In this document: positions 1-13,000 of the stretch, one piece after another
Layout: the number at the start of each line of letters is the position of its first letter
Position numbering within the stretch: position 1 is the first letter of the stretch
NCBI GenBank assembly: GCA_012064415.1
Contig: SSNU01000063.1
Span: forward strand, 1,091,388-1,122,371
Direction of reading: 5' to 3'
DNA: 30,984 nt
From: Gyrodactylus bullatarudis
Taxonomy: Eukaryota; Platyhelminthes; Monogenea; Gyrodactylidea; Gyrodactylidae
Position numbers and translations under genes: made by a program
The notes under the pieces: generated by a model
Told to the model about the DNA's origin: nothing
Seen by the model: only the letters and a program-made list of their open reading frames with translations
Databases searched by the model: none

Positions 1-1761
1 TTACATGATTAGTTAATCTAAATATCTTATATTTATAGAGTAATAAAACCGTATATATAAAAGTAAAGTTATGATATTCCATGAGATGATGAATATGATA
101 ACAGGACTTTACTTTCTGATACAACTGTAGACGTCTCAATGCTCTTCAAAAATATCAAATTAATGATTTTCTACAAGATGGTTGGAGTCTAAGAAGAATT
201 TCTTCTCATATGGATGTTGGCATCAATCAAGTTAGACGAATTTTTATTTTTCCAAAATTATTATTTTTTATTCGAAATAGCATCAAGTAAACTTTTATTT
301 GCAAGAGAAATCATGTTTCAATCATATTTAATAAGAATATTATGAAAGTTCAAAGTTTAGGTAAAAATAAGCTGTGTTAGAAAAGCGATTTTAGAATGAA
401 TTTCAGCCAAGAAATCTTTATTGATTTTTGTTTTGGTCGTGGAGAGTTAAACCTGTAATTACTCAGTGTACGTTAACATACAGTTTGTAGTTTTTGTGAC
501 TTAAGTGTAATTAGTAATTAAAGAGTGTAATTATCAAAAATACACAAGTCAAGATGACGAATTAATTTCTCCATTGAAAAATCTGATTTTATTTTTAATT
601 TTTTTCAAACAAGACGAACGAGTTCAATAGGGTTTAGTGGTACAGATCGAATCAGGATAAATTTCTCTACAAAATGAGACCAAAAACCGGAAAAATGAAA
701 AAATTTGCACAAAAGATAATTTTTCAAATACTTGTCCTACTTCAAAGTATGATTATAATCAGAAAAAACAGTTTCAACAGTCAAAAACAGGGTGTGTGCT
801 TTCTCGAACACCAAAACTGGTGGAGAAGTGTATCTCAAATTTTGCTTAGGTACCCCAAATCGCAATTAAAAATGCCGATTTTTGAATTAGCGCCAACTAT
901 TTTCAATGAATTTTTCTACTACGATCGATTAAAATCTAAATTTTGAACCGTTTGAATTCAATTTTAAACAGAAACAGGTTTGTAAGGTATTTTTAATCAG
1001 CATTGCATATTCCAGTAAAAGAATCTGATTAATTTGGGCTATGTTGAAGATCTTTGGGCAAGTTGGATTTTTGGACATCAGAGAATTAAAAATTTCGAAT
1101 TTAAATTTCATAAATAGCATTTTCTAAGTTAGATCGAACAAATTCACATTGCTGCCGAAACATCGTTCGGGAAAAAAATAAATCTGACTCGCCCTAATGT
1201 GTATGATACTTTTTATTTTCACACTTTTCATTCCTATTGTGAATCCGAATCATGGGAGAAAATACATGGATTTCGACATTCATTTTAATTATGATTCAAT
1301 TGCTTTATCTGTTAAAGAAAAATGATTATTACAAAAGCTTTATAGAGTTAATATTTGTAAATGTTTAGCTTTAAATTCGTATAATTCTAAAGATCGATCA
1401 AAGAGATTAATTTTTCTAATTCAGCCAGTCTTTTTGATACATGTGGAAAAAATTTATATCTCCAAAGTCTGAAAAGTTCAATTTCGCAAGAGTTAATTTA
1501 TTTCATGGTAACAATTCTCTTAACACTTTTCTTTCTAGTCAAATTCAAGGGTATGCTTCAAAAAGAGTATTGTTCATACCTAACTAAATCAATGTTAATA
1601 GTCTACATATTTTGCATGATTTAAAAATTAATAAATATCATATTATAAGATTTGATCGCATTAATTGATAAATGTTGTAAAATAATTATTTCCATGTTTA
1701 ATCCTTCAATCATATCAATATGTTTGTTGAAGGAATTGTTATACATTTGTTTAAAATTTAG
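1..1761. other. No gene assigned; presumed upstream intron of the VPS13 gene
   Basis: AT-rich sequence with no exon I can support. Positions 86-212 and 120-287 are two overlapping open stretches of coding character (see findings). The 90-codon open frame at 674-946 has no recognisable motif and ordinary AT-rich composition. Upstream VPS13 exons must precede 1762, but they may lie outside the window. Confidence 0.4.
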
Positions 1762-4073
1762 TTCAAAAATTAATGATGCCAGGGGGAACGAAGAAAAATC
1801 ATCAGAAAAAATAGACTATTGGATGAAAGAGCGACGAGATGATGAGCACAATCAAATTTACGCACATAAAACTGAAAATAACTCGAATCAAGGAAAAATC
1901 TTAAACCGTTGGGTTTCATTTGAAGAAAATCACGAAAATGCACTACGCCGAGTATCCCATAATTCTAGAGACAATTCTTTCTCAACGCAATCAGACATTT
2001 TTAATTACATTGAAAACAATAAACTGTCACCAGCATCTAAAAGTGTCGAGCAGTTCAAACAGATTATGATCCTCGATCGTCCAGAGGAGAATAAAGTTAA
2101 CAAAAAGGTTGAAGATAATGTATTTTACAAGATGCTATTTGATAAGATAACACTATTAATTGAAGTAAGTTTTTATTTTAAACGACAATGTTGAGAAATT
2201 AAAATTCAGAAGATGTGTCTTGAAAAAAAACTTTGGAGAAAACAGAGTTGCTTAAATTTGATAAAAATGCAGAAAACAGTATTGCTTTTATCGATTTTCA
2301 TAAATTCTTTTCGAGAGGTGATTTTCCGACACATTCTCTAATTTTATGTCATTAATCTTGAAAGCAAATTAAATAAATGAAGGAATAAAAAATATCTTTT
2401 GTGAGCATTCCTTGTTTTCATCATAAAATAGGAATTTTTTATAAAATTTATTCAAATATTTTATATTTATATAAATTATAAAATTATAAATTTATATATT
2501 TTCAAGGAAATGAACGAGGACATTAAAAAGAAGTCAATAACTCTCAGAGAACCTGATGAATCTTCGAAAAAGACCTCTTCAATTATTCTGAGGAAGTTAC
2601 AATCAATTGACTCCGATGATGAACAAGGTGAAGAAAAGATAGTCCATTCAATAAAGGATTTATTTCGTAATACATTGCTAAAAGCTGAGAATATTCAGGA
2701 TAAAAATCAAGACGACTTAGTCTTCAAGTCTTGCGTTAGTTCTTTTCTTATCGAAGAAAGAAAATTGAGTGAAGCTCAAAACTCCAGAAAAAGTTCTCTT
2801 AATGATGCTGTAAGCAATTATATAATAATTATTATTCTAGCAAAACACCCTTGATGATCTAATTTTGGATGAATCACAAGATGATTACATCGAGCCTGAT
2901 CAAGATTCTGATACATTTTTTATTAAAATGAATTCTCTCAAATCCTTGTGGATCAATCTTTCCCCGGCAATTTTGAATAGTTTTTCAATTCTTATTTCAG
3001 TGAGATAATTGATCTTAAACCTGTTTATTTCAACTATTTATTTGTTCAATAAAGAGAAATTGAAAATATTCTACTAAATATACTTTATTCCTTTAGGCAT
3101 TTACTCCTCAAAAGGAAGATAATTTAGATGCAATTCTTACACCAGAGAAAATTAATCGTGAAAGTGATAAACTCCAACTCAAGAAAATCATTTCAACTAA
3201 TGTTCCTTCAGAAGGTAAACGTTTACGAACACATCATCAGGCTGTCTTTATCCAACAAACTTTTGATGGTAATGAAGTTCAAAAGAACATTTTTGAAGAA
3301 GCATATCATTCAGATACGATCGATAAGAAAGTGGAAAAAATCCGAAGAGCTGCTTTAATAAGGATAATTAATGAGACTGGACTTCATCTTTCGTTTGCAG
3401 GTTTGAGTAAAGTATCAATATACGAAATCACGAAGAATCAAAATATAAAAGAACACTCTAAAGTAATATTAATAAATGAATGATTCATTTCTATAGATAT
3501 TCGATCAAATTGAACTAGTCAATGCATTTTGGGCAACAGAGCAAGATGAATTGGCAAAAGATAAAGATCTTGCATGTCCAGCTTGTTTACCCTGTCTACG
3601 GGGTAAACTAGAAGGTTTTAAGCCTTTTGATTTGCCTTTAAGTAAATTTAAACCAATGCTAACAGGAAGGAATTTCACAGTTCCTCTATATTTGGATTAT
3701 GAGGATGTGAGTTTTTGAATTGTTATTGTAATCAAATATCTTTTCCTCTAATTTTTTTTATTAAAAATCATTATTTAGTTTATCATTTTGTTAGACAAAA
3801 CTTTTTGATCTTTATTGTCATTTATGATTGAAATTTAAATATCTATATGCAAGGGTAGTAAAATTGATTTTTTTAATAAACAAATTTAGACATTAAGGCC
3901 TGGTGCAATCATTTTGGTTAGGCTGGTTTCCTGTCGGAGTACTAGAGAACCAGATGAAATACATTTGAGCAGCACTGTTCTTATTCATAATCATCTCCAT
4001 GTACCAATTACGCTTGTCTGGTCATCTCTGAAGAGTCTTGATGCAAAAGATAAATGGAAAATGGCTTTCAATC
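1762..4073 (+). CDS. VPS13: VPS13 exons 1-6: charged linker and start of the VAB region
   Basis: Six exons (1762-2164, 2507-2809, 2841-2999, 3097-3462, 3497-3706, 3890-4073). The first two encode a highly charged, probably disordered stretch rich in E, K, D, N and S with no recognised domain. Exon 3 carries an SLWINLSPAIL-like strand typical of the SxxLNLTxAxL pattern of the family. Exon 4 ends with RRAALIRIINETGLHLSFA, the usual 'rI.NqTG' entry into the adaptor-binding (VAB) repeats. Exon 6 has VLIHNHLHVPITLVWSS, another repeat start. Exon 5 has an unusual CPACLPC cluster. Introns here are very small (31 bp at 2810-2840, 34 bp at 3463-3496). The start of exon 1 at the AG of 1760-1761 is a guess, since the open frame continues upstream to 1652; earlier exons should exist upstream. 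Confidence 0.8.
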
Positions 4074-7000
4074 GTAAGTTGAATTAATTTTTCTAGCCAT
4101 CCCAATTATATAAATAAGGGGATAATTAAAAAAAAGTAGAAGATAGATCATCAATAGGTATAAGGTCCATTCAGTGTATTTACAAAGATTACTAGAAATA
4201 TTTATATTATTTACGCTCACTTTTCCCAGTGATGATAAATGTTCAGTTTGGTGAAATAATCAATCATCGCTTTTTTTAAAATTTAATCATGAACGGAGAA
4301 ATAGATTATAAATATCTTATTTGATAGTATCTTGAAGTATGGTAAGATTGAGACGGTTCCTAACTAACTAATTCCTACCAACTTATTCAGAAAATATATC
4401 ATGAAAGAGAATTCTGGATCATTTGAAATTTTCTATGGAAAGATATCATATTTATTTATATCCGGTCTTGAGGCTCATTACCTAGATTTGACATTTATGA
4501 AACAAAAGATTGCTTAAAGTGTAAAGGTATTGTATATTAAATGTAACGTGTATTCTAGTTACTTATATTATTTGTAAGATTAAAAATAATGCTTCTACTG
4601 AATGAAAAACTTATATTAATTAATAAGTGTAAATTGTATTATAAATACTTGTATTAAATGTAAATTTAATAAAAATCTTCTATTTTTTAAATACACAGAA
4701 TATACCTTCTAGTTATTGATGATCTATTATCTAATTTTTAAAAATTTCATCTAATTTCAGCTTCTAATTTTTGTAATTAGTGTATTTTATAATTTTGGTA
4801 CTCATATCTTTGCTTTCGTTTCTTTGATTTTATTCTACTCAGATAATTTAAACTATTTTTCTCCAAATGAAGTAAACAAACTTTCCAGTTCCATTAAGTA
4901 AACTTTTTATCTTCCATTTCAAAAGAGCATAAATGCCATCTTCGCCATGCAATGATGACATTACTCAGATAAACATTAAGTCTCCTTTATTATTTAAAAC
5001 CAGATAATCAGTGCATAATATGTTCTAATCTACTTGCCAGTATACTTAATAAATTATTATGATAGGTTCTCTAGTTATTCGATTAAATTTGAATAAAAGA
5101 ATATTTATTAACTTATTTATTAACACAGTTCTATTCAATTCCTTTAGTAGTATTGAAAAAAAGAGAGAAAACACACCTAAAAGAGAATGAGCATATTGGT
5201 TTAAAGATCCGAAAAGGCTCCACACGTCATAGCGAGACTCAATATAGGGCACGTGAAGCTCTTCTTTTCAAAAAGTCAATCAGAGAAAACTTCTGTCATG
5301 AAGTTAATGAGCTCAAAGAAAAAGATTCTACTGATATGGAAAATGTTTGCTATTCCACCACATGCATTCGAGATGCTTTAATATGTCCGTACAAGTGAGT
5401 GAATGTTCATAAATCAAGATAGAGCTATCTAATTTGGAAATTATCGATTTCTTGCCTGAATCTGGTCAGAATCTGAATGGTCTCTTTAGGAGAATTCAAA
5501 TAATGTATAAAACATATGGCCAAAACCTATTTATTTACAATATATAGAAACAATAATTTTGTTTTAACTGGATCACAAATTTTCTGAACTTAATTTCGGC
5601 CATTTTTCTCGTGATAGAAGATGAAATATTTTTCTCCTTACAATTTTCCATAGTTTTTTTTATTAGACAATAGATAAAAAAGGAAATTTAAGATAAAATA
5701 TATCTCTGTACATATAGTTGTCAATATTAAAAATAAAAGCTTCTTATATATAGTGTAAATGAAATAAATCTTAGGGATCAAATTTTTCTATAATAAGCAT
5801 TAAGATCTTTGATACTTAAAATTAATAATATCATATTTTAGAGATTTTTGTACTAAAAATTCAACTTTGACACTATTACTGTACCTTCAATAAAAATTAT
5901 TTTAGAAAATTCATTTTTACCAAGGAAAAAATGAAATTGAACATATTAGAATTGAAAAAAAATTTTAAAGTACCTAACTAACTTACCTTTGATAGGTTAG
6001 TTGCACTTTGAAATTTAGGAAATATGATAAATGTGACTAAAAAAATATCACTATCCTTTTTACAATAAAAATACGTTACATAATTTTTAGTTGTATTTTA
6101 TTGTTAGAATAAATTTGAGTTCTTCATCTATTGTGTTAGATGTCCATTGAATTTTTTCCAGATCCTAAGAAGTATGCTGGTAATGACCAAATTTTCATCA
6201 TATAAAAAATGGAAGTACAAAAGAATTTTCTCAATTTGATATTCCCATCTCGATGCATTTCTTTCTATTTTCATTCTACAAATTGTCTCTGCACAGAAAT
6301 TGATAATAATTGAGGTAGATTTCATTCATTTTCGGAAAAAAGATGACAAGTTAGTAGAAAACAGAAAAAAAAGTTTTTGAAAATGTTCTATTTTATCGCT
6401 ACTGCTTCCATTGCACACTCTGTATAAGGAAATCATAAATTTAATGCTAAAAGTGAGGGTTCACTCAGGAATTTGTTTTTTTCTTCTCTCAGAATTAAAA
6501 AAAAATTTTGTCAAGGCAACGGGGCCATTTTCTGTAAGGAGTTTCATTTACACCTAATTAATTAATATGAAGATGGGAATTTATGATTTTTACAAAATTA
6601 TAAATTTTTTCATCAAAAAATCGAATTTGATCAAGATTTTTTGGAATCTAGATCGTAGGTTCCACTTTCAGGATCTGAAGAAAAAAAATTTGAAAAAAAT
6701 CAAATTTTAAGCAAGTTATAGCATATTTCAAATCTAGCGATGGCGCCGAATTTCCATTTTTTTGAACTTTGAGTTGATAATTTTTGTTGGTGATCAAAAG
6801 TTGATTTTTAGGATCATGATTAGTCAAAGAAACTGAATATGACCATAAAAATTTGAATGGACTTGCCAGTTTTCAGCGATCTTGAATCATCAAAATTTCA
6901 TCGATTTTCAAGTAGTGAAAATGTTCAAAATATCAAAATTCGATTTTCACACGAAGATGGGCGGATTCTCAAATTCTGAAACAGCATATTTGATTTCTTT

Positions 7001-10000
7001 GACTAACCGTGATCTTAAAAATCAACTTTAGATCACTCTCTCACTTCTAAACCAACAAAAATTATCAACTCAAAGTTCAAAAAAATGGAAATTCGGCGCC
7101 ATCGCTAGATTTGAAATATGCTATAACTTGCTTAAAATTTGATTTTTTTCAAATTTTTTTTCTTCAGATCTTGAAAGTGGAACCTACGATCTAGATTCCA
7201 AAAAATCTTGATCAAATTCGATTTTTTGATGAAAAAATTTATAATTTTGTAAAAATCATAAATTCCCATCTTCATATTAATTAGCTTTATATCCAAAATC
7301 ACAATTCAGATCAAAATTCTTCTAAATAATTCAAAAATTAAACTTTCGATTAACTCTACTGATTGGCTCATTAAATGTAAAAGCGTTAAGAAATTCTCAA
7401 GTTTTTATTTTTTGTTAGCGATGCAAACTCTGACCAATCTCTTTTGACTCTTATTTGTATCGGATTGATTAACTCGCCAGAATGGCTCAAGGCATTTACG
7501 CTTCCAAAATTAATAGTGAAACTTCTTTCTCGAGATCCTACTTCCCTACTACGTCTGTTGAAAGTTCGACTTAGAAATGTAAAGCCAGTTTCATTTGTTT
7601 TGACATGTGATCCAAAATTTTGCGTTATCGCTGAAGTCAACCTGTGTTCCATTCGAAGCTTAGAAACAAAGGAAGTACAGAGAAAATCTGGACCAAGTAC
7701 GTTGATTTTTCAAATCTCTAACTTTTTAACTTATATTCTTCTAGAATGTCGTAAATGTTGTTGTGGTAGATCAAACGAAGTTGAATATGAAAATACTGAC
7801 ATTAACTGTGGAGCATTAAAAAATATTTTTGGTGGACTCACAGTTGTGGATTTGAAAAATCCAAAGTTTGTTTACTTTTTTCTTACTAAAATTTTAGCTC
7901 TTTACTCAGTGGTCTTTTGGATACAGGAGACTTCTATTTGAATATAAAGCTCCGACCAATATTCACTTTGACAAACAATCTCCCATTACCAATAAAGTTG
8001 GAAATAAGCCAAGTAGTTCATGATCTCGTAGAAGTTCGATCAGATAGTAAGTTCATTTTTTAATACAGTTCAGTTAATTCAGATCATAAAATGTCCGATA
8101 TAACAGTTACAACACCATTAACTCCAGAATCAATGGTTTCTAGTCGGCTAGATAAAAATATTAGTCGAAAAAAATTTATCCGTAAGAGTAAACGAGAGAA
8201 AATATTTTTGGATGACAGTAGCTCAGAAATTGAATTACAATTTGGAGATTCTTTCACTATTCTCAATTGTATTGACCTATTGAGAAATAGCAGTATAATT
8301 TTGAACATGCAATTAAAACAAGAATCTTATCACATAAATCGTGATAACATGCGTACAGAGCCAAATGATCAAACAAAATTTATTGCAAAATTACAAATTG
8401 AAAAACCTTTTGATAAAATTGTAGGACTAGTATTGTTACCACTACCAGGTCGAACAAGGGATTATCATAAGAATTCGACGTTTAACATTTTCGAGAAGCT
8501 GAAATCAAATCTAAAGATTTTGATGTTGAAAGAAGGCTACTCAGAATATCCGATTAAGGCTGGACAATTATTCTTCCATGAGCCGAGCTCATCAAAAACC
8601 TTTAGTGTTGTCAACGAGCATTCTATTTCTGCTCTTTGTTGCATTTCTGGTAATAAAAGTGAGAGAAATATTGAGCAAATCAGAACTATAAAAGTGGACT
8701 ATTCTGTAAGCATTACAATACTTGTAAAATATTTTTTTTATCCTCATTATCATGCTAAGATTAATTCAAAAGATTATATTAAATCAAATAAGAGAATCAT
8801 TCCTGTTAAATTTTAAAGAAAACAACGGTTTTTAATGAGTCAAAATGTAATTTTTAATTTATTTTTCATAATGATACTCTGAACATATACTAAATATCAT
8901 AAAGTTGAATAAAATTTTACGATTATTAATGATTATGATTATTATGATAATCTTTGATCTAATTTTCCTTTTATATTAGTTGAAGAGTTTGAACCAGTTC
9001 AGTAAACAATTGAATTTATCGATCTCTTGTGATTTTTGTCTACTGAATAGAAGCTCCAACTTTTTGGAAGCTAAAGTAAGTTTAAATTAAATAGAAGTGT
9101 TTTTCTCATTCTAAATATAATATTATTTTTTCAGATCACACTACCAGTAAGTATTTGAATACCAATATTTCAAAATATTATTAAAAGTAGTACAAGTAAT
9201 AAAAACATGATAATTATCAAGCTTTGACTGATGTTGGTATCGATATTAGATAATATTGAAAATAATTATTAAAATTTGTTTGTACTTCATGGACCAGAGT
9301 AAATTTTGTTAGATTTTACAGACCATTGCAAGAAACTATATTACGTAGTTAATATCCTGAGTCTTGATTAAGTCGGAACGCGTTATATAAACCATGATTC
9401 AAATTTTATTAAACTTTCATGGAGTTTAAATTTTATTTTTAGTGTCATTACACTTTTTTCCATAAAATTCCACCAAACGCCCAAATTCCTGTACTTGTAT
9501 CTGTTCCAAACAAGGATAATTCAAAAGTTAAGGTATGTAAAATGCGAAAAGTTGATTTCAGTCAATGCATTATTTTCCCTTCCAGATTCATTTGCGTAGT
9601 TTAACTCCTGCCAAAAATCCGATATCGGGACGTTTAGCAAATGAATCTCGTCATGCTCAACAGCTAATCCCTGGAGAATGGTCAGATGCTCTAGAATTGG
9701 CTGTGATCGGAGTTCCAGGTCTGATTAACCTTGAAGGGAAAGATGGATCTTCTTCTTTACTCTTGATAAATATCTCTAAGATCATTCGAACGGATGTGGT
9801 TATGAATAACTCTATTGATAATAATTCTATATTGCTCAATATTGTTGATTATGTCCATTTAATAAATACAACGGACAATTATATCCTTAACTTGGTTGAA
9901 CTTTCTACTAAAAGAGAACACTTTGTTTTGCCTGGCAAGGTAATTGATATTTTTAATGATTCATTTTAAGATAAATTTTAAAAAATCTATTTAGAAACTA

Positions 10001-13000
10001 GCAGCATCATTTCGGGCAAGTAGTATCGCTGGAACATTCGAGCTGAAATGTTATGTTAAAGATCCGAGTTTCATGCCAAACCTTCAACAAGATCCTCAAG
10101 GTCTTTGGCTAGTTGGAACTAGTCTAAAATTTGTATTAAACAGTCGAAAACTTCATATTCTCTACATGGGAGATCAAGTAAGGAAATGTATTATAATATG
10201 CATCAAATAACCACGTTATCATCAGTTTTTAATGTGCCCAATTCAATTTTCAAGTGCCCACCTATCCTAATGGATTTGATGGGAGGCAGTTCAGAATGTC
10301 TCATCATACAAATGAGATTAGCCCGTGTTGCTGAGATCCCATTACAAATAATCAATCTGACAGATGATATGGAAGTTGCTTTCAAAGTTAAACAAAAGAA
10401 TGATGTCACCCTAAGTCCTAAAACCTCATCTTATTTCACATGGGATCAAGTGGAAAATGATAAAAAAGTAATATGTTTACTCAAAAGAAACGAATCTGAT
10501 GATCATTGCGGCCAGGCTGAATTAAATTTTAATACAGTAAGAAAAGTGAAATTTAGTTGAACATTAGAGCATAGTCACTTCATAAGAAGACTAAAAACAA
10601 TTTTGTTCCCAAAGTAAACTCAGAATTCACAATTCTAGTTGAAAAATCTTCTTATCTTTCAGTAAAAAAATAGATCTAAAAGTACCTTTATAATAAAATT
10701 TATTAAAACTTAGATCACGTTTGGATGACCAATGGCTGAGAATATCTATTTTGAAATAAGTTTTAATAAATTTTATCTTACGTTATCTCTTATAATAATT
10801 ACGGATAAATAATGTCTATTTATGATCATTATTTCTATTTATTTACATTCCTAAGCAAGAACTCAAGTTTTAAAACCTTTTCATTCAATTTGATAACTTT
10901 TAATCTGAATTTTAATTTAATACAATGATTATTTTCCCATAACAACTTTAAAATCATTTTAAAATAAGTAACAGCCAAGTTTATTTTAAAAACTTAAATG
11001 GATATTTTGCTTTAATAACACGGCGTGTCACTTTTTTTCAGTCTGGGGTTATCAAAATAAACTAGAATGATCCTGATCCGAAATTTGACGCAGATTCTGT
11101 ATCTGGTCTCAGAATCTCCAAATTGTATTCAGTTTTGGAGATATTCGCAAAAAACGAAAATTCCGAATTTTCCCAAAACTGGAGTTACTAATTGATTAAA
11201 ATCATTAAGAGAAATTAACTAATTGCCCAACAACTGAATATCATTAAATAGGAAATTAAATTCTGCGTCGATTGGTGTATATATGAACGGGTGAAAGAGA
11301 AAAAATTCGCGCAAAAAATAAAATCAAGTAAAATTTATTGAAAAAAAAACATAAAATTCTAGTGAAAATTTGTGTTTTCAAATTGACTCACGGCTTCAAA
11401 TATATCAAATTTCAAAATTTTCTTGGGCACCCTAGATCAAAATTTTCTGCTCTTTCGAATGAAACCACTTTCAACTCTGTCAGACATTGTCTTTAGGTGT
11501 AAAATTGGACTTTTTAAGGTGTTGTTCAAAATTGGTATTTCCTTGGTAATATACTGTACTATATGTATTGTAAACTCTTTTCGCCAATTAAAATAAATAT
11601 TTTGAATAATATATTGCTGGAATATTTAGAAGTACATGAATTAGATTGAAATAATGAACTTACTTCATCTTTTGGGGCTCAAAATGTCTCATACGAATCA
11701 AGTCTAGACAATGCATGGCATGCTTTACTATACAACCAATCAGATTAGAGGTCAGTCTTAAGTATGAGCCAATGAAATGGGGAGATTTTTTCGAGTTTAA
11801 TCATGTGATTTTCTCAATTAACTTTTTTATTAAATCATGAATAAAGCTTTTTAATACAAATTTTTTATATTTTTGCAATTAACCAAGAGTAGTCGGACAG
11901 GCAATTTTCAATGTTATCATCTGCATATCTCTCTTCGATGAATTTCATATCTTGATGAAATTTTTCGCCTTGTTCATCTGAAAAATTTCCTAGAGGTTCT
12001 TCAGGAAATATATTCATATGATGTTTTAGAAAATGTATCTTAAGGCTCATCAGGCATCCAAGATCCTCATACGAGTTTAACAGCTAGAAAATTGCCTGTC
12101 CGACTACTCTTGGTTAATTGCAAAAATATAAAAAATTTGTATTAAAAAGCTTTATTCATGATTTAATAAAAAAGTTAATTGAGAAAATCACATGATTAAA
12201 CTCGAAAAAATCTCCCCATTTCATTGGCTCATACTTAAGACTGACCTCTAATCTGATTGGTTGTATAGTAAAGCATGCCATGCATTGTCTAGACTTGATT
12301 CGTATGAGACATTTTGAGCCCCAAAAGATGAAGTAAGTTCATTATTTCAATCTAATTCATGTACTTCTAAATATTCCAGCAATATATTATTCAAAATATT
12401 TATTTTAATTGGCGAAAAGAGTTTACAATACATATAGTACAGTATATTACCAAGGAAATACCAATTTTGAACAACACCTTAAAAAGTCCAATTTTACACC
12501 TAAAGACAATGTCTGACAGAGTTGAAAGTGGTCTCATTCGAAAGAGCAGAAAATTTTGATCTAGGGTGCCCAAGAAAATTTTGAAATTTGATATATTTGA
12601 AGCCGTGAGTCAATTTGAAAACACAAATTTTCACTAGAATTTTATGTTTTTTTTTCAATAAATTTTACTTGATTTTATTTTTTGCGCAAATTTTTTCTCT
12701 TTCACCCGTTCATATATACACCAATCGACGCAGAATTTAATTTCCTATTTAATGATATTCAGTTGTTGGGCAATTAGTTAATTTCTCTTAATGATTTTAA
12801 TCAATTAGTAACTCCAGTTTTGGGAAAATTCGGAATTTTCGTTTTTTGCGAATATCTCCAAAACTGAATACAATTTGGAGATTCTGAGACCAGATACAGA
12901 ATCTGCGTCAAATTTCGGATCAGGATCATTCTAGTTTATTTTGATAACCCCAGACTGAAAAAAAGTGACACGCCGTGTAATTATTATGATTATACATGTA

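Noticed and set aside
674..946. 90-codon open frame on the plus strand
   Set aside because: No motif, no splice context linking it to the VPS13 exons, and composition like the surrounding intron.
5046..5252. Minus-strand open frame over VPS13 exon 7
   Set aside because: Antisense shadow of the exon; the peptide has no recognisable feature.
8084..8308. Minus-strand open frame over VPS13 exon 11
   Set aside because: Antisense of a well-supported exon.
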